A DNA stretch of 64,000 nt from Lepidonotus clava. Lineage: Eukaryota > Annelida > Polychaeta > Phyllodocida > Polynoidae. The translations under genes and the position numbers were made by a program. Under the pieces are notes generated by a model. It searched no databases. It was not told the origin of the DNA and worked only from the letters and a program-made list of their open reading frames with translations. Location: positions 18,016,152 to 18,080,151 of the forward strand of contig OW387150.1 of NCBI GenBank assembly GCA_936440205.1, given 5' to 3'. This document shows positions 56,801 to 64,000 of the stretch, piece by piece (position 1 is the stretch's first letter; each line of letters starts with the position of its first letter).

Positions 56801-59800
56801 TTGACTCTTTTCATTTTTTTTCTTTTTATTAATGAATGAAGCAGGGATGCAATTTCTCAGGGTTTTATCTGATTTCAGATTTTCTTGAAAAAGAAAGGTA
56901 TAAAAACTACAGTAAAACAACAGTGAAGTAGCAGTCAAACCTGAATTAGTCTGCAATGTTACCTGATGAAGCACCTGGTAGGGCCTAAGAAGTTGCTTAT
57001 ACCTTCAGTTATATTTTAGATTAAGTTCAGACCACATACAAAATCTGAAAGCTGTAAAAGGGAGTGAATAAATACTGCCCTCTGATTGGTTGATATTACT
57101 ATGGATTTAATTTTACTGTGAATCTGCTATCTCTCAGTCTTCAAACATAGACTTTAGATTTCAGAGTTTTTAGCCAACCCTAGCTTACTGATGAAGGACA
57201 TGGTTACCTTCTCCCTTTGCTTTGTCCAGAGCCCCATTTATGGTATCCTGAAGTCTGGTGATTCTAGGGTTGTATGTGGCGCCATTGTACATATAAAAGA
57301 ACACCTGCCTCGATAAAAGTGTAGGAGTATGGGCTCTGTCTTCCCATAGATATCATCACTTAATAGCAAGGGTGAAATAACCCTGTGTTCCAGAACGACT
57401 GAGTCTGGCGTTTCAAACCCACAAACAAACAAACAGTGATTCTAGGTGAAGTTCATTTTCTGGTCTGATTACAAGTATTTTGATCCCGATACTCAAAAAA
57501 GAAAAGCTATTGACATTTTAATCGGGACAACTTCCCAATAAAACTTGACATTAGCACTTAATCTCCCGATTCACATTTCCCATGCTTGATATTGGTTACC
57601 TCAGAAAGTTTGTGATTCTAATATTGCAAATCTTGTTTGTGAAAATGGAGACTTATTAACTTGTATAAAGGGAAAATATTTGTCCATGTCTGGCTTTGAA
57701 AGGCACTTAGTAGAGTCATACCTCTCAATTAGATCAGTTTTAGACACTGTGCAGATGACAATATCCATGAAAATAGGCTGGCCGCCATAAAGGTGTTTTT
57801 TTTTCAATTTTCAATATTGGTTACTTTCAATTTTGGACCATTTAAAAGGAATATTCAAAAGTTTGCTCAAGTAAAATCACTGGCTCACATACAATATCTA
57901 TTATTATTTAGAATTTGTAAATTTAGGATTATTGTATGGTCACGTGGCTCTGGTCACCCCTAACTGTCACATTATATTTCTCCACAAACCACTAAGACAA
58001 AGACAAGGAGATGTTAAGGTTTGGAATAGACATCAGCTAAGGCCATATTACACTATGCGTCTGGTCACGTTCGCATTAGGCAACGCAACCCAACACGTCT
58101 TGTTCGCGTTGTTTTACCAACATGTTTGTAAAAAAAAAAAACGTGTACCAACATGACCCAATGCGTGCCAACATGACCCAATGCGTGCCAACATGACCCA
58201 AAGTGTGCCTAAATGCGTAGTGTAATATACTTTGCTTTGGGCCGCATTGACACCTAATGGACCCAACGCGTAGTAGCTCTTAAAACGGCCCAAACGCGAC
58301 CGATTCGTGTTGGGTAAACCACCCAACGCGAGCAGAGACCCGATGCATAGTATAATTAGGGCTTTACTCATTTAATGTTATGCTCAGCCGTTTAAAGGTA
58401 GCTTCTCTGATTTGACAACAGTAATTATCATGATGGGAACAAGGTCATTCTTGTGATTATGAACAAACACGTGAGTGCTACAAAAAAATCCTTAATTAAA
58501 AAAAACAGGAGGTCATGTTTAAAATGAGCTGCATACATGCTTGCTGTGCATAATGACTCGTGTTGCAAAATTGATAACGCTGCATAATTCCTTCCGATTG
58601 TACTGGCATGTTCTTATGGTTTCCAAGAAATTTAATATTAAAAAGAAACCCCAGATTATTAAAATATTTATTGGTGATGTGACACGTACTGATGGTATGG
58701 TGCTCTACCTGACTCACCCACACACTCCTGTACATGTGTATAGTACATGCGAGTCGGAAGGTGTCAGTCACTAACTCAAACTGAGGGCAGGCTTAATTGG
58801 GTATCAGGGTAGCTAAAATTCAATCAAACTTATTTCTATGACTTTCCACCTTATTTTTTTTTAATCAAAAAAACATCATCAGGGTAACCCCCTGGTCTTC
58901 CAGACGTTATACAATAGGGAATACAGTTGTGTAACATTTTCTACAAAGTAGATAATAATAATAGGCTAGGATTAGACATGTCTGACATCTGAACATTTCT
59001 ATACAAAATTGGAAGTATGCAATCCAATGGTTATGCCATCAAATCTAAATAAGCTTTATATACATTCTATTTCGGGATTAAATTATTCGTTTAAATTCTG
59101 ACATAGTTGGACACATTTGATCATCAGCACGTAACTCATCTCATAACTTTGTACCTTTAAAGAATGGACTATTTTCATACTTCCTGCCTATTTTCTTTTC
59201 AGTCTTAAATATAAATTTATTACTCGACCTTGTTTGGCATGGCCTGAAAATCTGTTTTTCAAAATATAGAAAACCGTATTGAATTGAGGGGTTACGTTAG
59301 CATTCATACTAAAGTTATTTTAAGTGAATTAAATTTGAATGCTTTAAAATGCGCGATAGATATTATTGATTACACCGAAAGGTTTAGAAAAGAACGTGGT
59401 CGCAGAGTGCAGTGGGAGTGATCAGTCCAAGGGGACTATGGTACATTTAGATATATTTTAATTGAAAATGAGTAATTTTAAATATGCGTTTCAATGAGTC
59501 ATCTGGTATTGTGAGGTAGAACTGGCATGTTCAGGCTACATTTATAGGGCGTCTCCCACTTCTCCAGAACTCCATCCAGGACTGCTTCAGTTTTGATCCT
59601 TTGAACACGTGGCCTTCAGATTCATTACATGCATTCTAAAATTCTGTGATTCCCAAGATCTCCGCGTTGATTGAAATATTTTAGGTCATTTGTGAGTCGT
59701 CCACATCCAAGGAGAACATATTTTTATTTAGGGGGGTGGGGTCCTAATGTTTCCTGATTTAGCGAATACAAACTTTCAAAATTGAAGTATTATGGGGACA

Positions 59801-62800
59801 AAGTTTTGTCGTTTTAGGCTAGAAATACATAATTATACCCTGTTTAACGTGAAATGCATAGGCTTGCCCCCTAAAAAGAGAGTTAACATTGTTATAGGCA
59901 TCTTTATCTTTATTTTCAGTGGAAGTCACCTTTATTCACTCGTATGCATTATATTCCAAAGATAATTAGGCGCCTGCTGATTATATATCTTTCTCAGATT
60001 GTCACAGAATTCCGATATCAGTCAATTCAAGTTCCTGAAGAGGTCTTAAATCTGACAGTTGTCTTGCAAGACGTGTTAAAAACAAGGTCTAAGGTGTTTT
60101 TTCTATTGACTAAAGCTTACTGAAAGGTCATTTTTCTATTGACTATCCTTTTAGATTGTGACAATGTATTGTCCCTTTTAGTCAAATCATAAGCCTGACT
60201 TTTTTTTTCAGTGGTTGAGAAGTCTTAGGTATCCCAAACCTTGGTTTTAAAACAGTCTTATGTTGATTTCTTAAAAAGAGTTGGTACCCTTATTCTACAT
60301 TTATGAGATTCGACTCATCTGCGCATATAGCCGGTAGGATTTGGCTAGACTAGTAGCAAATTAGAATGTTTGTATGTTAACACCCCTGCAGGGATCTATA
60401 ACCCTTATGTAACTTTCAGTATCACAAACACTTTTTGGCAAGCTTTTTATACTGTCATTAAGTGTTTTTATATTTTTCATCGTGTCTTTTTCTTCCCAAC
60501 ACAAGTAAAGCTTATTAGAAGTTATTAGAAAGTTGTTTACTGCATGGCAGATTGGTCCTGACATAGTCACGTGACTAACGATGGACATTGAAAATTACAT
60601 AATTCAGCAAAACAACTTTTTAAATGGAAAATGTTGCAACATTTGTTTTTCTTTTGCTCTTTGCTGGTTTTGATATGGTTAATAAGCAGTTGAGGTGAAA
60701 GGAGGGTTGGGAAAATGTCTTTGTTCTTAAAAACAAATTAGATTATGGCTACTATCAACAGGATACAATTTTCTGTTCGGTAATACTTAGCGATTGATCA
60801 GGCTACTTGCTGCAGGTTGTCTAACACACCCCTTAGTCTCAACTGGGGATCTTAATTGCAGCCCGCCTCGCATGCTTGTATTACGTCTGATATGGGTAGT
60901 GTGCAGCATTTCTGAAAAAGAAAGTGCACTGATGTATCCTGATAATAAAATATAATCTTTCAAATCTTTATATATACAATTGACTAATCAAAATGCACCA
61001 GAGAAGTCATACTATTGTAATAATACATAGTAATGTACAGAGGATGATGCAGCCATCTTTAAATTTCCATTTCTATCTACTACTAACATGTCGGTTGAAT
61101 AAAAGAATCAATTAACACAACAATATCGTGTAAATAGTGGAGCCTATAGAGGCGCCGTTAAGTGTACTACAAGTGTATAAGATTGTTGATGCCAATATGT
61201 ATGCAGATGATTGTGTTCTTTATTATTCTAACTTAAATTGGACGGATGTGCATAACAAAATCCATTCTGATTTGAGTGGATTCATTGAATGGGGAAAGAC
61301 AAATTCATGATTACGTAATATAGAAAAAACTTAGTCCCTTATTGTTGCAAAACCAAACATTCAAAAAATGCTGATCGACCCGGCCAAATTTAATGTGGGC
61401 AATAGAAATATCGAATTATTTTGTTAAACACTACTTATACCTTGGTATTGATATTGACATAATCCTTAGTCCACAGGGATTATATAACAGTTTTATTTCA
61501 AGAGTCAATACAAGAATTTGTCAACTGTCTAAGATCCAACCATTTGTAGATGTTAAAACTGCGATATCAATATAAAAACAGACAATTCTGCCTGTATTGG
61601 AATATACCTGTTTTATTTTATATTCTTGTAATTTAATTCAAAAAAGGGAATTATAGGTACTGCAGAACAGTGCACTGCGCATCTGCGTAAAAGTATATCT
61701 TAATGATTGAATTAGTACAGAGTATCTCGACTTAAATTGTAAAATTCTGAGGTTAGAACAAAGTCGTATGAAGCAACTGCTATGTCTTATGTTTATTCTG
61801 AATAAGAACATCTGTAACATACAAATTCCCACTAGGGTAATCCGTCTCGCATTCAAGAGAAAATTTATCATCCCCTCTAAAATGTGCCCTGTGTATATAG
61901 AAGAAGTCCTTACTTTGAAGGATCAGAGATCATGGAATGATTTGAGTTTAGACGTACAATACTGTGAAGATATCACTTTGTTTAGAATAAGTTGAATACT
62001 TTATTTGCTAGTTATCAGGATTTACTAGGCATGTACTAAATTCTGAGCTTTGCCTATTTTTCACGTTATGAAAATCTTTATTTCATAAGTATACGGGCTT
62101 ACTAGAATTGCAAATGCACACTTGTTTGTAAATATCTTTATGAAATTATCACATACTGTTTAAATGCCTCCTGTATAATTCACCCCACTACCACTCCATT
62201 ATATTATATCTCCTGTAATATCCCGAAAATCAGGGGAAGCCTTGATGGATGTTATGAAATAAACATTTAAAAAAAAGATAAACTGTTTAAGCGACAGCCT
62301 CCAAAGTCCCATTTCCATATACTACTTACATGTCTTGTAGAATAATATAATCAGTACATGCGACAATGACACGTATATAGTGGAGATTCTTTAGGTGACG
62401 TCGCACGTATAGGCAGGGCCAAGAAATCCCCTAGATTCAGCCCTCTGAGTCCTATCAGATAAGAATATTTACGTTACGCAACTTAAAGGGATGACAAATT
62501 GTTCACATGTGTGCCCCCTGGCGGGAAAATTTTAAAATTTCATAATTATCAGAATTAGATGACAGCTGACTCAGAATGAAAATTCGAAGAAACAAAGATT
62601 TTTGAATAAAAACTTAAAGAGAAATTAAAATGTACCACATCAGTCACACTTGCACCCCCTAGTGTCAAAAATTAAATATTTCAAAATTAAAAAATCTCAC
62701 ATCAGATATGAGGAGAGTTTGAATTTGCAATAGAATTGATAAAATAAAGCACTTCAAATGAAAAATTTAGGGGAACAGGTATGAAAGTTGTTTATAGGAT

Positions 62801-63485
62801 TATACAGAAATAATCACCTGTTTTGACTTCATCAATCGCCAGCACTTAAATATCGTTGGTGACCCCTATCCTTTTTGGCTTTTAAATAATGTTACAGGCC
62901 TAAAGTATACATTCCTAAGGTTTGGTGAAGCTGTAATGGTTTTTGAATGACCTAAGATCATTTGAATATCACTAAGTTCATTTTTCCCATAGACTCCTAT
63001 GGTTAAGAACATAATCTTTCTCAAACTTTTACTCTGAAAAAAGCATGGTGACATAGATATTTTTTGTTTTAATGTGATCCTCTTGGGTAGCTCTGACAAA
63101 GATTAATATGAAAGGGTTTCAGGTAATTCCTCGAAAGATGTGCTTTGGAACAAATGAATAAAAAAAGAAAGTTAAGAAAGAAAGACACGTATATTTGATT
63201 TTGAAATTTAAAAGTCAATCAGGTAGCCTGTAAACCTATAAACTCAGGAAATGTGTGATGAATCATTGAATGTTTGCTAATAGTTCCATCTCTCTTTAAT
63301 TATTGCAGGAGAAGGCAGATGAGAGGCTGAGGGAGAGTCAGGCGCAGGAAGAGCTTGATCAAGAGACGGCGGATGCGGACTCCGCAGCGAGTGACTCAGA
63401 CGATACCGTCACGGAGGACGTCACAGAGGAGTCACCAGAGAACGAGAGCAGCAAGGTCACAGATGAAAAGAAGGACGAGTTATAA
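38713..63485 (+). CDS. CNPY2-like: Canopy-family ER protein (CNPY2-like), complete six-exon gene
   Basis: Canopy proteins are saposin-like, disulphide-bonded ER residents. Vertebrate members act in FGF signalling or as chaperone partners of receptors. Six exons (38713-38806, 51010-51125, 54208-54405, 55731-55836, 56693-56763, 63309-63485) join in frame to 253 codons. Residues 1-22 form a signal peptide (MKLSFLTCLLTVFCYLARDA). Cysteines at 30, 33 (CGAC), 88, 137, 167 and 174 match the six of CNPY2. KLQVGSFRILPDGTQQLKEV closely parallels human IQMGSFRINPDGSQSVVEV. The C-terminus KKDEL is an ER-retrieval signal. It is about 70 residues longer than human CNPY2 (182 aa). The excess is an added helix after the last cysteine and an acidic Glu/Asp/Ser tail encoded by exon 6. 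An in-frame ATG exists at 38656, but 38713 places the signal peptide at the N-terminus with A at -3. Intron 1 (12.2 kb) contains a gene on the opposite strand. Confidence 0.93.
38807..40868. other. Canopy intron 1, upstream part
   Basis: AT-rich intronic sequence. Two similar short stretches (TTCTGTTTATCATTATTTCA near 40578 and TCTGTTTATCGTTATTTCAG near 40758) suggest a local duplication. The polyadenylation region of the minus-strand nested gene must lie here; reverse-strand AATAAA occurs near 40116 and 39774. Confidence 0.45.
40869..42889 (-). CDS. Nested gene, terminal coding exon
   Basis: Begins after TTAATTACAG with codon completion to Ala, then RSVPTQTCSELLINKGVSGE. It stays open for 2,021 bp to TAA after GWGNSPY. 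It is rich in Ser, Gly, Glu and Trp. Confidence 0.8.
40869..46286 (-). CDS. Nested antisense gene: uncharacterised Ser/Trp-rich protein
   Basis: Two minus-strand exons, 46286-44972 and 42889-40869, join in frame across a GTGAGT...TTACAG intron (phase 1, split codon GCT) to 1,111 codons, wholly inside canopy intron 1. A 2-kb open frame in such AT-rich DNA is very unlikely by chance. No domain was recognised. Residues 144-168 are a ninefold-period repeat (KWRPSASPT, KWRSAASPT, RWRAPASPQ). Residues 241-254 (KKVKNRNSRRKKKK) look like a nuclear localisation signal. Residues about 825-1002 are acidic with about eleven Trp-acid motifs (SWEG, RWEG, VWEG, IWEG, EWDG). The tail is HSSSSSDSDYSVSTHS. It is mostly disordered in appearance. 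An in-frame TAA lies two codons before the ATG at 46286. The true start could be further in, for example at residue 179 or 187, because the N-terminal 175 residues are the least protein-like part. Upstream non-coding exons are possible. Confidence 0.75.
43013..43068. repeat. Short tandem repeat, intron of nested gene
   Basis: Three near-identical copies of about 22 bp reading ACATATTACTGAATTTAACAG. Intronic and non-coding. Confidence 0.75.
43780..44112 (+). repeat. SINE-like element with conserved core and AACA-type tail
   Basis: Contains a core reading ACATTGCACATAAAAGACCC then CTTCGAAAAGAGTAGGG, and ends in an AACAAACAAACAAAG tail. The core recurs, diverged, at about 57285 (CATTGTACATATAAAAGAAC, then CGATAAAAGTGTAGG), where the element also ends in ACAAACAAACAAAC. 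The shared core plus a simple-repeat tail indicate one SINE family. It lies in the intron of the nested gene. Confidence 0.6.
44573..44845. mobile_element. Miniature TIR element, GGCCCCATACCCACTAGG family, copy 1
   Basis: The left end GGCCCCATACCCACTAGGTG and the right end CACCTTGTGGGCATGGGGC are inverted copies of about 25 bp. The interior repeats GCCCAGCAATTGTG-type phrases. The family is shared with 46880-47068. It is non-coding and lies in the intron of the nested gene. Confidence 0.75.
44972..46286 (-). CDS. Nested gene, first coding exon
   Basis: Encodes residues 1-438 plus one base and ends KVP at a GTGAGT donor. It contains the 27-bp triplicate repeat (45782-45862) and the basic cluster. 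The start codon is chosen as the first ATG after an in-frame stop, with AAGCCATGC context. Confidence 0.7.
45782..45862 (-). repeat. 27-bp triplicate repeat within the nested gene
   Basis: Three tandem 27-bp units (45782, 45809, 45836), each containing GGGACGCTG and a GCGCCATTTTGTTG-type segment. In the chosen frame they code a KWR-x-SASPT repeat. In the next frame they read NKMA-x-x-SVP, which is also open for 76 codons. The CAAAATGGCGC core resembles 5'-UTR/YY1-type sequence. Confidence 0.8.
46287..46876. other. Upstream of the nested gene (presumed promoter side)
   Basis: Presumed 5' flank of the minus-strand gene, within canopy intron 1. No TATA box or GC box was identified with confidence. 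Confidence 0.3.
46880..47068. mobile_element. Miniature TIR element, GGCCCCATACCCACTAGG family, copy 2
   Basis: The left end AGGGCCATACCACTTGGCGA continues TTTTGAC, and the right end is GTCAAAATCGCC then TAGTGGGTATGGGGCT. These give TIRs of about 27 bp flanked by TTA on both sides (46877-46879 and 47069-47071). The 3-bp TTA duplication suggests a Harbinger-type transposase. It is 189 bp, non-coding. Confidence 0.8.
47072..48059. other. Canopy intron 1, no feature recognised
   Basis: AT-rich intron. The 178-aa minus-strand ORF at 47745-48281 overlaps the SINE and TIR element below and is not protein-like. Confidence 0.45.
48060..48165 (-). repeat. tRNA-Leu-like SINE head
   Basis: On the minus strand GATGAGTGTAGAGCTCTGGC is followed by TGGACTTAAAATCCA, an anticodon arm with TAA in the loop as in tRNA-Leu. 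Then come GGTCCTGGGTTCAATTCCCG and CCCGGGCC. The arm order is right for a tRNA, but the acceptor stem and 3' end run on into other sequence, so this is a tRNA-derived SINE or pseudogene. Its 5' end is abutted by the TIR element at 48166. Confidence 0.6.
48166..48441. mobile_element. Miniature TIR element, AGGCCATATTCCAC family
   Basis: The left end AGGCCATATTCCACAAAACTG and the right end TACCGCATAGTGGAATATGGCCT are inverted copies. TTTGCTTGCG and CGCAAATGCAA extend the complementarity. The interior contains the palindrome GATACCAATATGTTGGTATC. It is 276 bp, non-coding, and abuts the tRNA-Leu-like SINE. Confidence 0.75.
48442..50169. other. Canopy intron 1, no feature recognised
   Basis: AT-rich intron with chance ORFs. 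No repeat family was recognised. Confidence 0.45.
50170..50675. repeat. Degenerate tandem repeat, period 77-80 bp
   Basis: The phrase ACATTCCCAATGACCCATAT, in diverged forms, recurs at about 50191, 50268, 50345, 50429, 50504, 50583 and 50663. Each copy is followed by CATATACACCTCAAACA-like and TTGCTGCATT-like segments. About six units are present, strongly diverged, ending about 330 bp before canopy exon 2. Confidence 0.7.
51010..51125 (+). CDS. CNPY2-like: Canopy exon 2
   Basis: Begins after TTTACAG and encodes ACIAMVEDMKIQISAVDKRK through KLQVGSFRILPDGTQQLKE. It ends in phase 0 at GTATGT. Confidence 0.93.
51266..51452. mobile_element. Miniature TIR element, GGCCCTATTACACTA family, copy 2
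   Basis: The left end GGCCCTATTACACTACACGA and the right end TCGTGTAGTGAATAGGGGC are inverted copies, about 22 bp with few mismatches, followed by TTAGGCTGC and GCAGCTCAA subterminally. The interior has ATAAATCCGCAT three times in tandem (about 51326-51360). It is related to the element at 8077-8292 and lies 140 bp after canopy exon 2. Confidence 0.8.
51453..53875. other. Canopy intron 2, no gene seen
   Basis: AT-rich intron with scattered pyrimidine tracts. The ORF at 53189-53419 lies in a CCTCT-rich stretch and has no recognisable domain. Confidence 0.45.
53880..54130 (+). repeat. SINE-like sequence related to that at 31.0 kb
   Basis: Contains a B-box GGTTCAATTCC at about 53968 and, further on, CTCATAGATTCGATCACCA, paralleling CCCATAGATTCGGTCATAG in the 31.0-kb SINE. 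It lies immediately before canopy exon 3. Confidence 0.5.
54208..54405 (+). CDS. CNPY2-like: Canopy exon 3
   Basis: Begins after TTTCCAG with VPYATSDLFLTEELERICNA, matching human VPYARSEAHLTELLEEICDR. It includes the third cysteine (residue 88) and ends in phase 0 at GTAAGT. Confidence 0.95.
54406..55270. other. Canopy intron 3, first part
   Basis: AT-rich intron with no recognisable element. Confidence 0.45.
55272..55596. mobile_element. Miniature TIR element (CAGRGTACCAACC ends)
   Basis: The left end CAGAGTACCAACC and the right end GGTTGGTACCCTG are 13-bp inverted repeats with one mismatch. The interior repeats AACACAGGGAATTT and ACAGGGAAA at least six times. It is 325 bp, non-coding, about 135 bp before canopy exon 4. 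Confidence 0.7.
55731..55836 (+). CDS. CNPY2-like: Canopy exon 4
   Basis: Begins after ATTTCAG with CYTIIEDHEDEIVKLL, the counterpart of human CESIVEEYEDELIEFF. It carries cysteines 137 and 167 and ends in phase 1 at GTAGGT. Confidence 0.93.
55837..56692. other. Canopy intron 4, no feature recognised
   Basis: AT-rich intron. ORFs on both strands at 56051-56339 are chance overlaps. Confidence 0.45.
56693..56763 (+). CDS. CNPY2-like: Canopy exon 5
   Basis: Begins after CCGAAG and supplies the sixth cysteine (GLC, residue 174), then a predicted helix DDDVKNRMWAMANAVMAGIQ absent from human CNPY2. The donor is GTAATA, phase 0. Confidence 0.85.
57235..57436 (+). repeat. SINE-like element, second copy of the AACA-tailed family
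   Basis: Carries the core CATTGTACATATAAAAGAAC and CGATAAAAGTGTAGG shared with 43780-44112, and ends in ACAAACAAACAAAC. The head is not clearly tRNA-like here. Confidence 0.5.
58038..58366. mobile_element. Miniature TIR element with internal 17-18 bp tandem repeat
   Basis: The left end AAGGCCATATTACACTATGCG and the right end CGATGCATAGTATAATTAGGG plus CTT are inverted copies. At 58147-58200 the phrase CCAACATGACCCAATGCGTG occurs about three times in tandem. ACCCAACGCG occurs on the right side. It is 329 bp, non-coding. Confidence 0.7.
58367..61183. other. Canopy intron 5, no gene seen
   Basis: AT-rich intron with chance ORFs (58496-58774, 60361-60588) and no recognised repeat boundaries. 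Confidence 0.45.
61184..61995 (+). mobile_element. LINE reverse-transcriptase fragment, decayed
   Basis: DANMYADDCVLYYSN (about 61187-61231) contains the YADD reverse-transcriptase active-site motif. It is followed by LSGFIEWGKTN, the usual W...N block after it. Further on are ILPVLEYTC-like, LQVLQNSALRIC-like and RLEQSRMKQLLCLMF segments and a terminal RSWNDLSLDV resembling the LWN.LP block. This order identifies a non-LTR retrotransposon. The frame is interrupted several times and everything before the active-site motif is missing, so it is an old 5'-truncated copy. Confidence 0.75.
61996..63308. other. Canopy intron 5, last part
   Basis: AT-rich intron up to the exon 6 acceptor. TGTGCCCCCTGGCG and TTGCACCCCCTAGTG near 62510 and 62650 suggest a weak local repeat. 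No gene. Confidence 0.4.
63309..63485 (+). CDS. CNPY2-like: Canopy exon 6: acidic tail and KDEL
   Basis: Begins after ATTGCAG, encodes 58 residues dominated by Glu, Asp and Ser (EKADERLRESQAQEELDQET onward), and ends DEKKDEL then TAA. The KDEL agrees with the upstream signal peptide and supports assignment to this gene across a 6.5-kb intron. The GC-rich coding base composition contrasts with the AT-rich intron. Confidence 0.9.
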   Translation, partial: EKADERLRESQAQEELDQETADADSAASDSDDTVTEDVTEESPENESSKVTDEKKDEL

Positions 63486-64000
63486 CACCAGCTGGACTTA
63501 ACAGATCTTTGTGATTGGGAGAATCATATATTGTAAAGCATTAATTAATCCGAAGGGATGTGGTCACGACAGGTGTACCCGAATGAAAGTTCATAACTGT
63601 ACTAATGGTTCAGAGCGCTTTGTGTGTTTGATGCGAGTGCCAACTATCATGTCACTGGGGGTTAATTTATTGTCACGGATAGGTCAAGTAACTGTGACAG
63701 TCGTGTCACGGAGCATTAATTAACCCTGAGGGGTTCAGTGTACTGACGATAAAGGAGAAGTGAAATCGTCCGGGGATTTGATTTACTTGTATGAATGAAC
63801 CAGTGGAGTTAGATGGGTCACATAGTAGAACTAGTTCACTGTTCCGACATAGTTTCCGGACTTTGACAAAATGAATTGACAGAATAAGTGTGAATGAATG
63901 AGAAAATTGTACCGAGCTGAACCAAATTAAGGATTTTGTAGAGTATATGAATGTATGAACCTTGAAAAGCACACAAAAGCTGCAATTTGTTCACAAACAT
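63486..64000 (+). other. Canopy 3' UTR or downstream flank
   Basis: The sequence following the stop codon has no AATAAA before the window ends, so the polyadenylation site probably lies beyond 64000 or uses a variant signal. Confidence 0.4.

Noticed and set aside
1-64000. CRISPR arrays, bacterial operons, rRNA genes, LTR or virus-like elements
   Set aside because: Looked for and not seen. The DNA is clearly animal nuclear, and the only reverse-transcriptase pieces are LINE-type.

Overview
This is eukaryotic, animal nuclear DNA. It is AT-rich and intron-rich, with GT-AG introns, and is littered with short terminal-inverted-repeat (TIR) elements, tRNA-derived SINEs and decayed LINE pieces. The two recognisable genes are animal housekeeping genes: translin and a canopy-family ER protein. 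The repeat mix and compact introns suggest a marine invertebrate such as a mollusc, brachiopod, hemichordate or lancelet. Nothing here fixes the phylum.

Layout. Positions 1-18.7 kb are repeat-dominated intergenic DNA. They hold hAT-like elements, TTAA-flanked elements, a nested cluster of miniature transposons (6.75-7.68 kb), an array of about 20 small palindromes (13.56-14.50 kb) and a large inverted repeat (14.52-15.32 kb). Positions 18.7-24.6 kb hold a complete six-exon translin gene on the + strand (226 aa) behind a CpG- and GC-box-rich promoter. Positions 24.6-38.6 kb are intergenic: miniature elements, one weak candidate exon (26.0 kb), a LINE fragment (29 kb), SINEs, minisatellites, and a 2.9-kb TTAA-flanked element (33.9-36.8 kb) filled by a satellite that includes a 445-bp perfect tandem duplication.

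Positions 38.7-63.5 kb hold a complete six-exon canopy gene on the + strand (253 aa). It has a signal peptide, six conserved cysteines and a C-terminal KDEL. Its 12.2-kb first intron contains a second gene on the opposite strand (46.3 to 40.9 kb). That gene has two coding exons and a predicted 1,111-aa Ser- and Trp-rich protein that I do not recognise. The rest of the canopy introns carry miniature elements, SINEs, a degenerate 77-80 bp tandem repeat and a LINE reverse-transcriptase relic (61.2-62.0 kb).

Functionally, translin acts in nucleic-acid binding and, with TRAX, in the C3PO ribonuclease. Canopy acts in the ER lumen. The three genes show no pathway link. The only structural relationship is the antisense nesting. 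No retrovirus-like, Polinton-like or toxin genes were seen.
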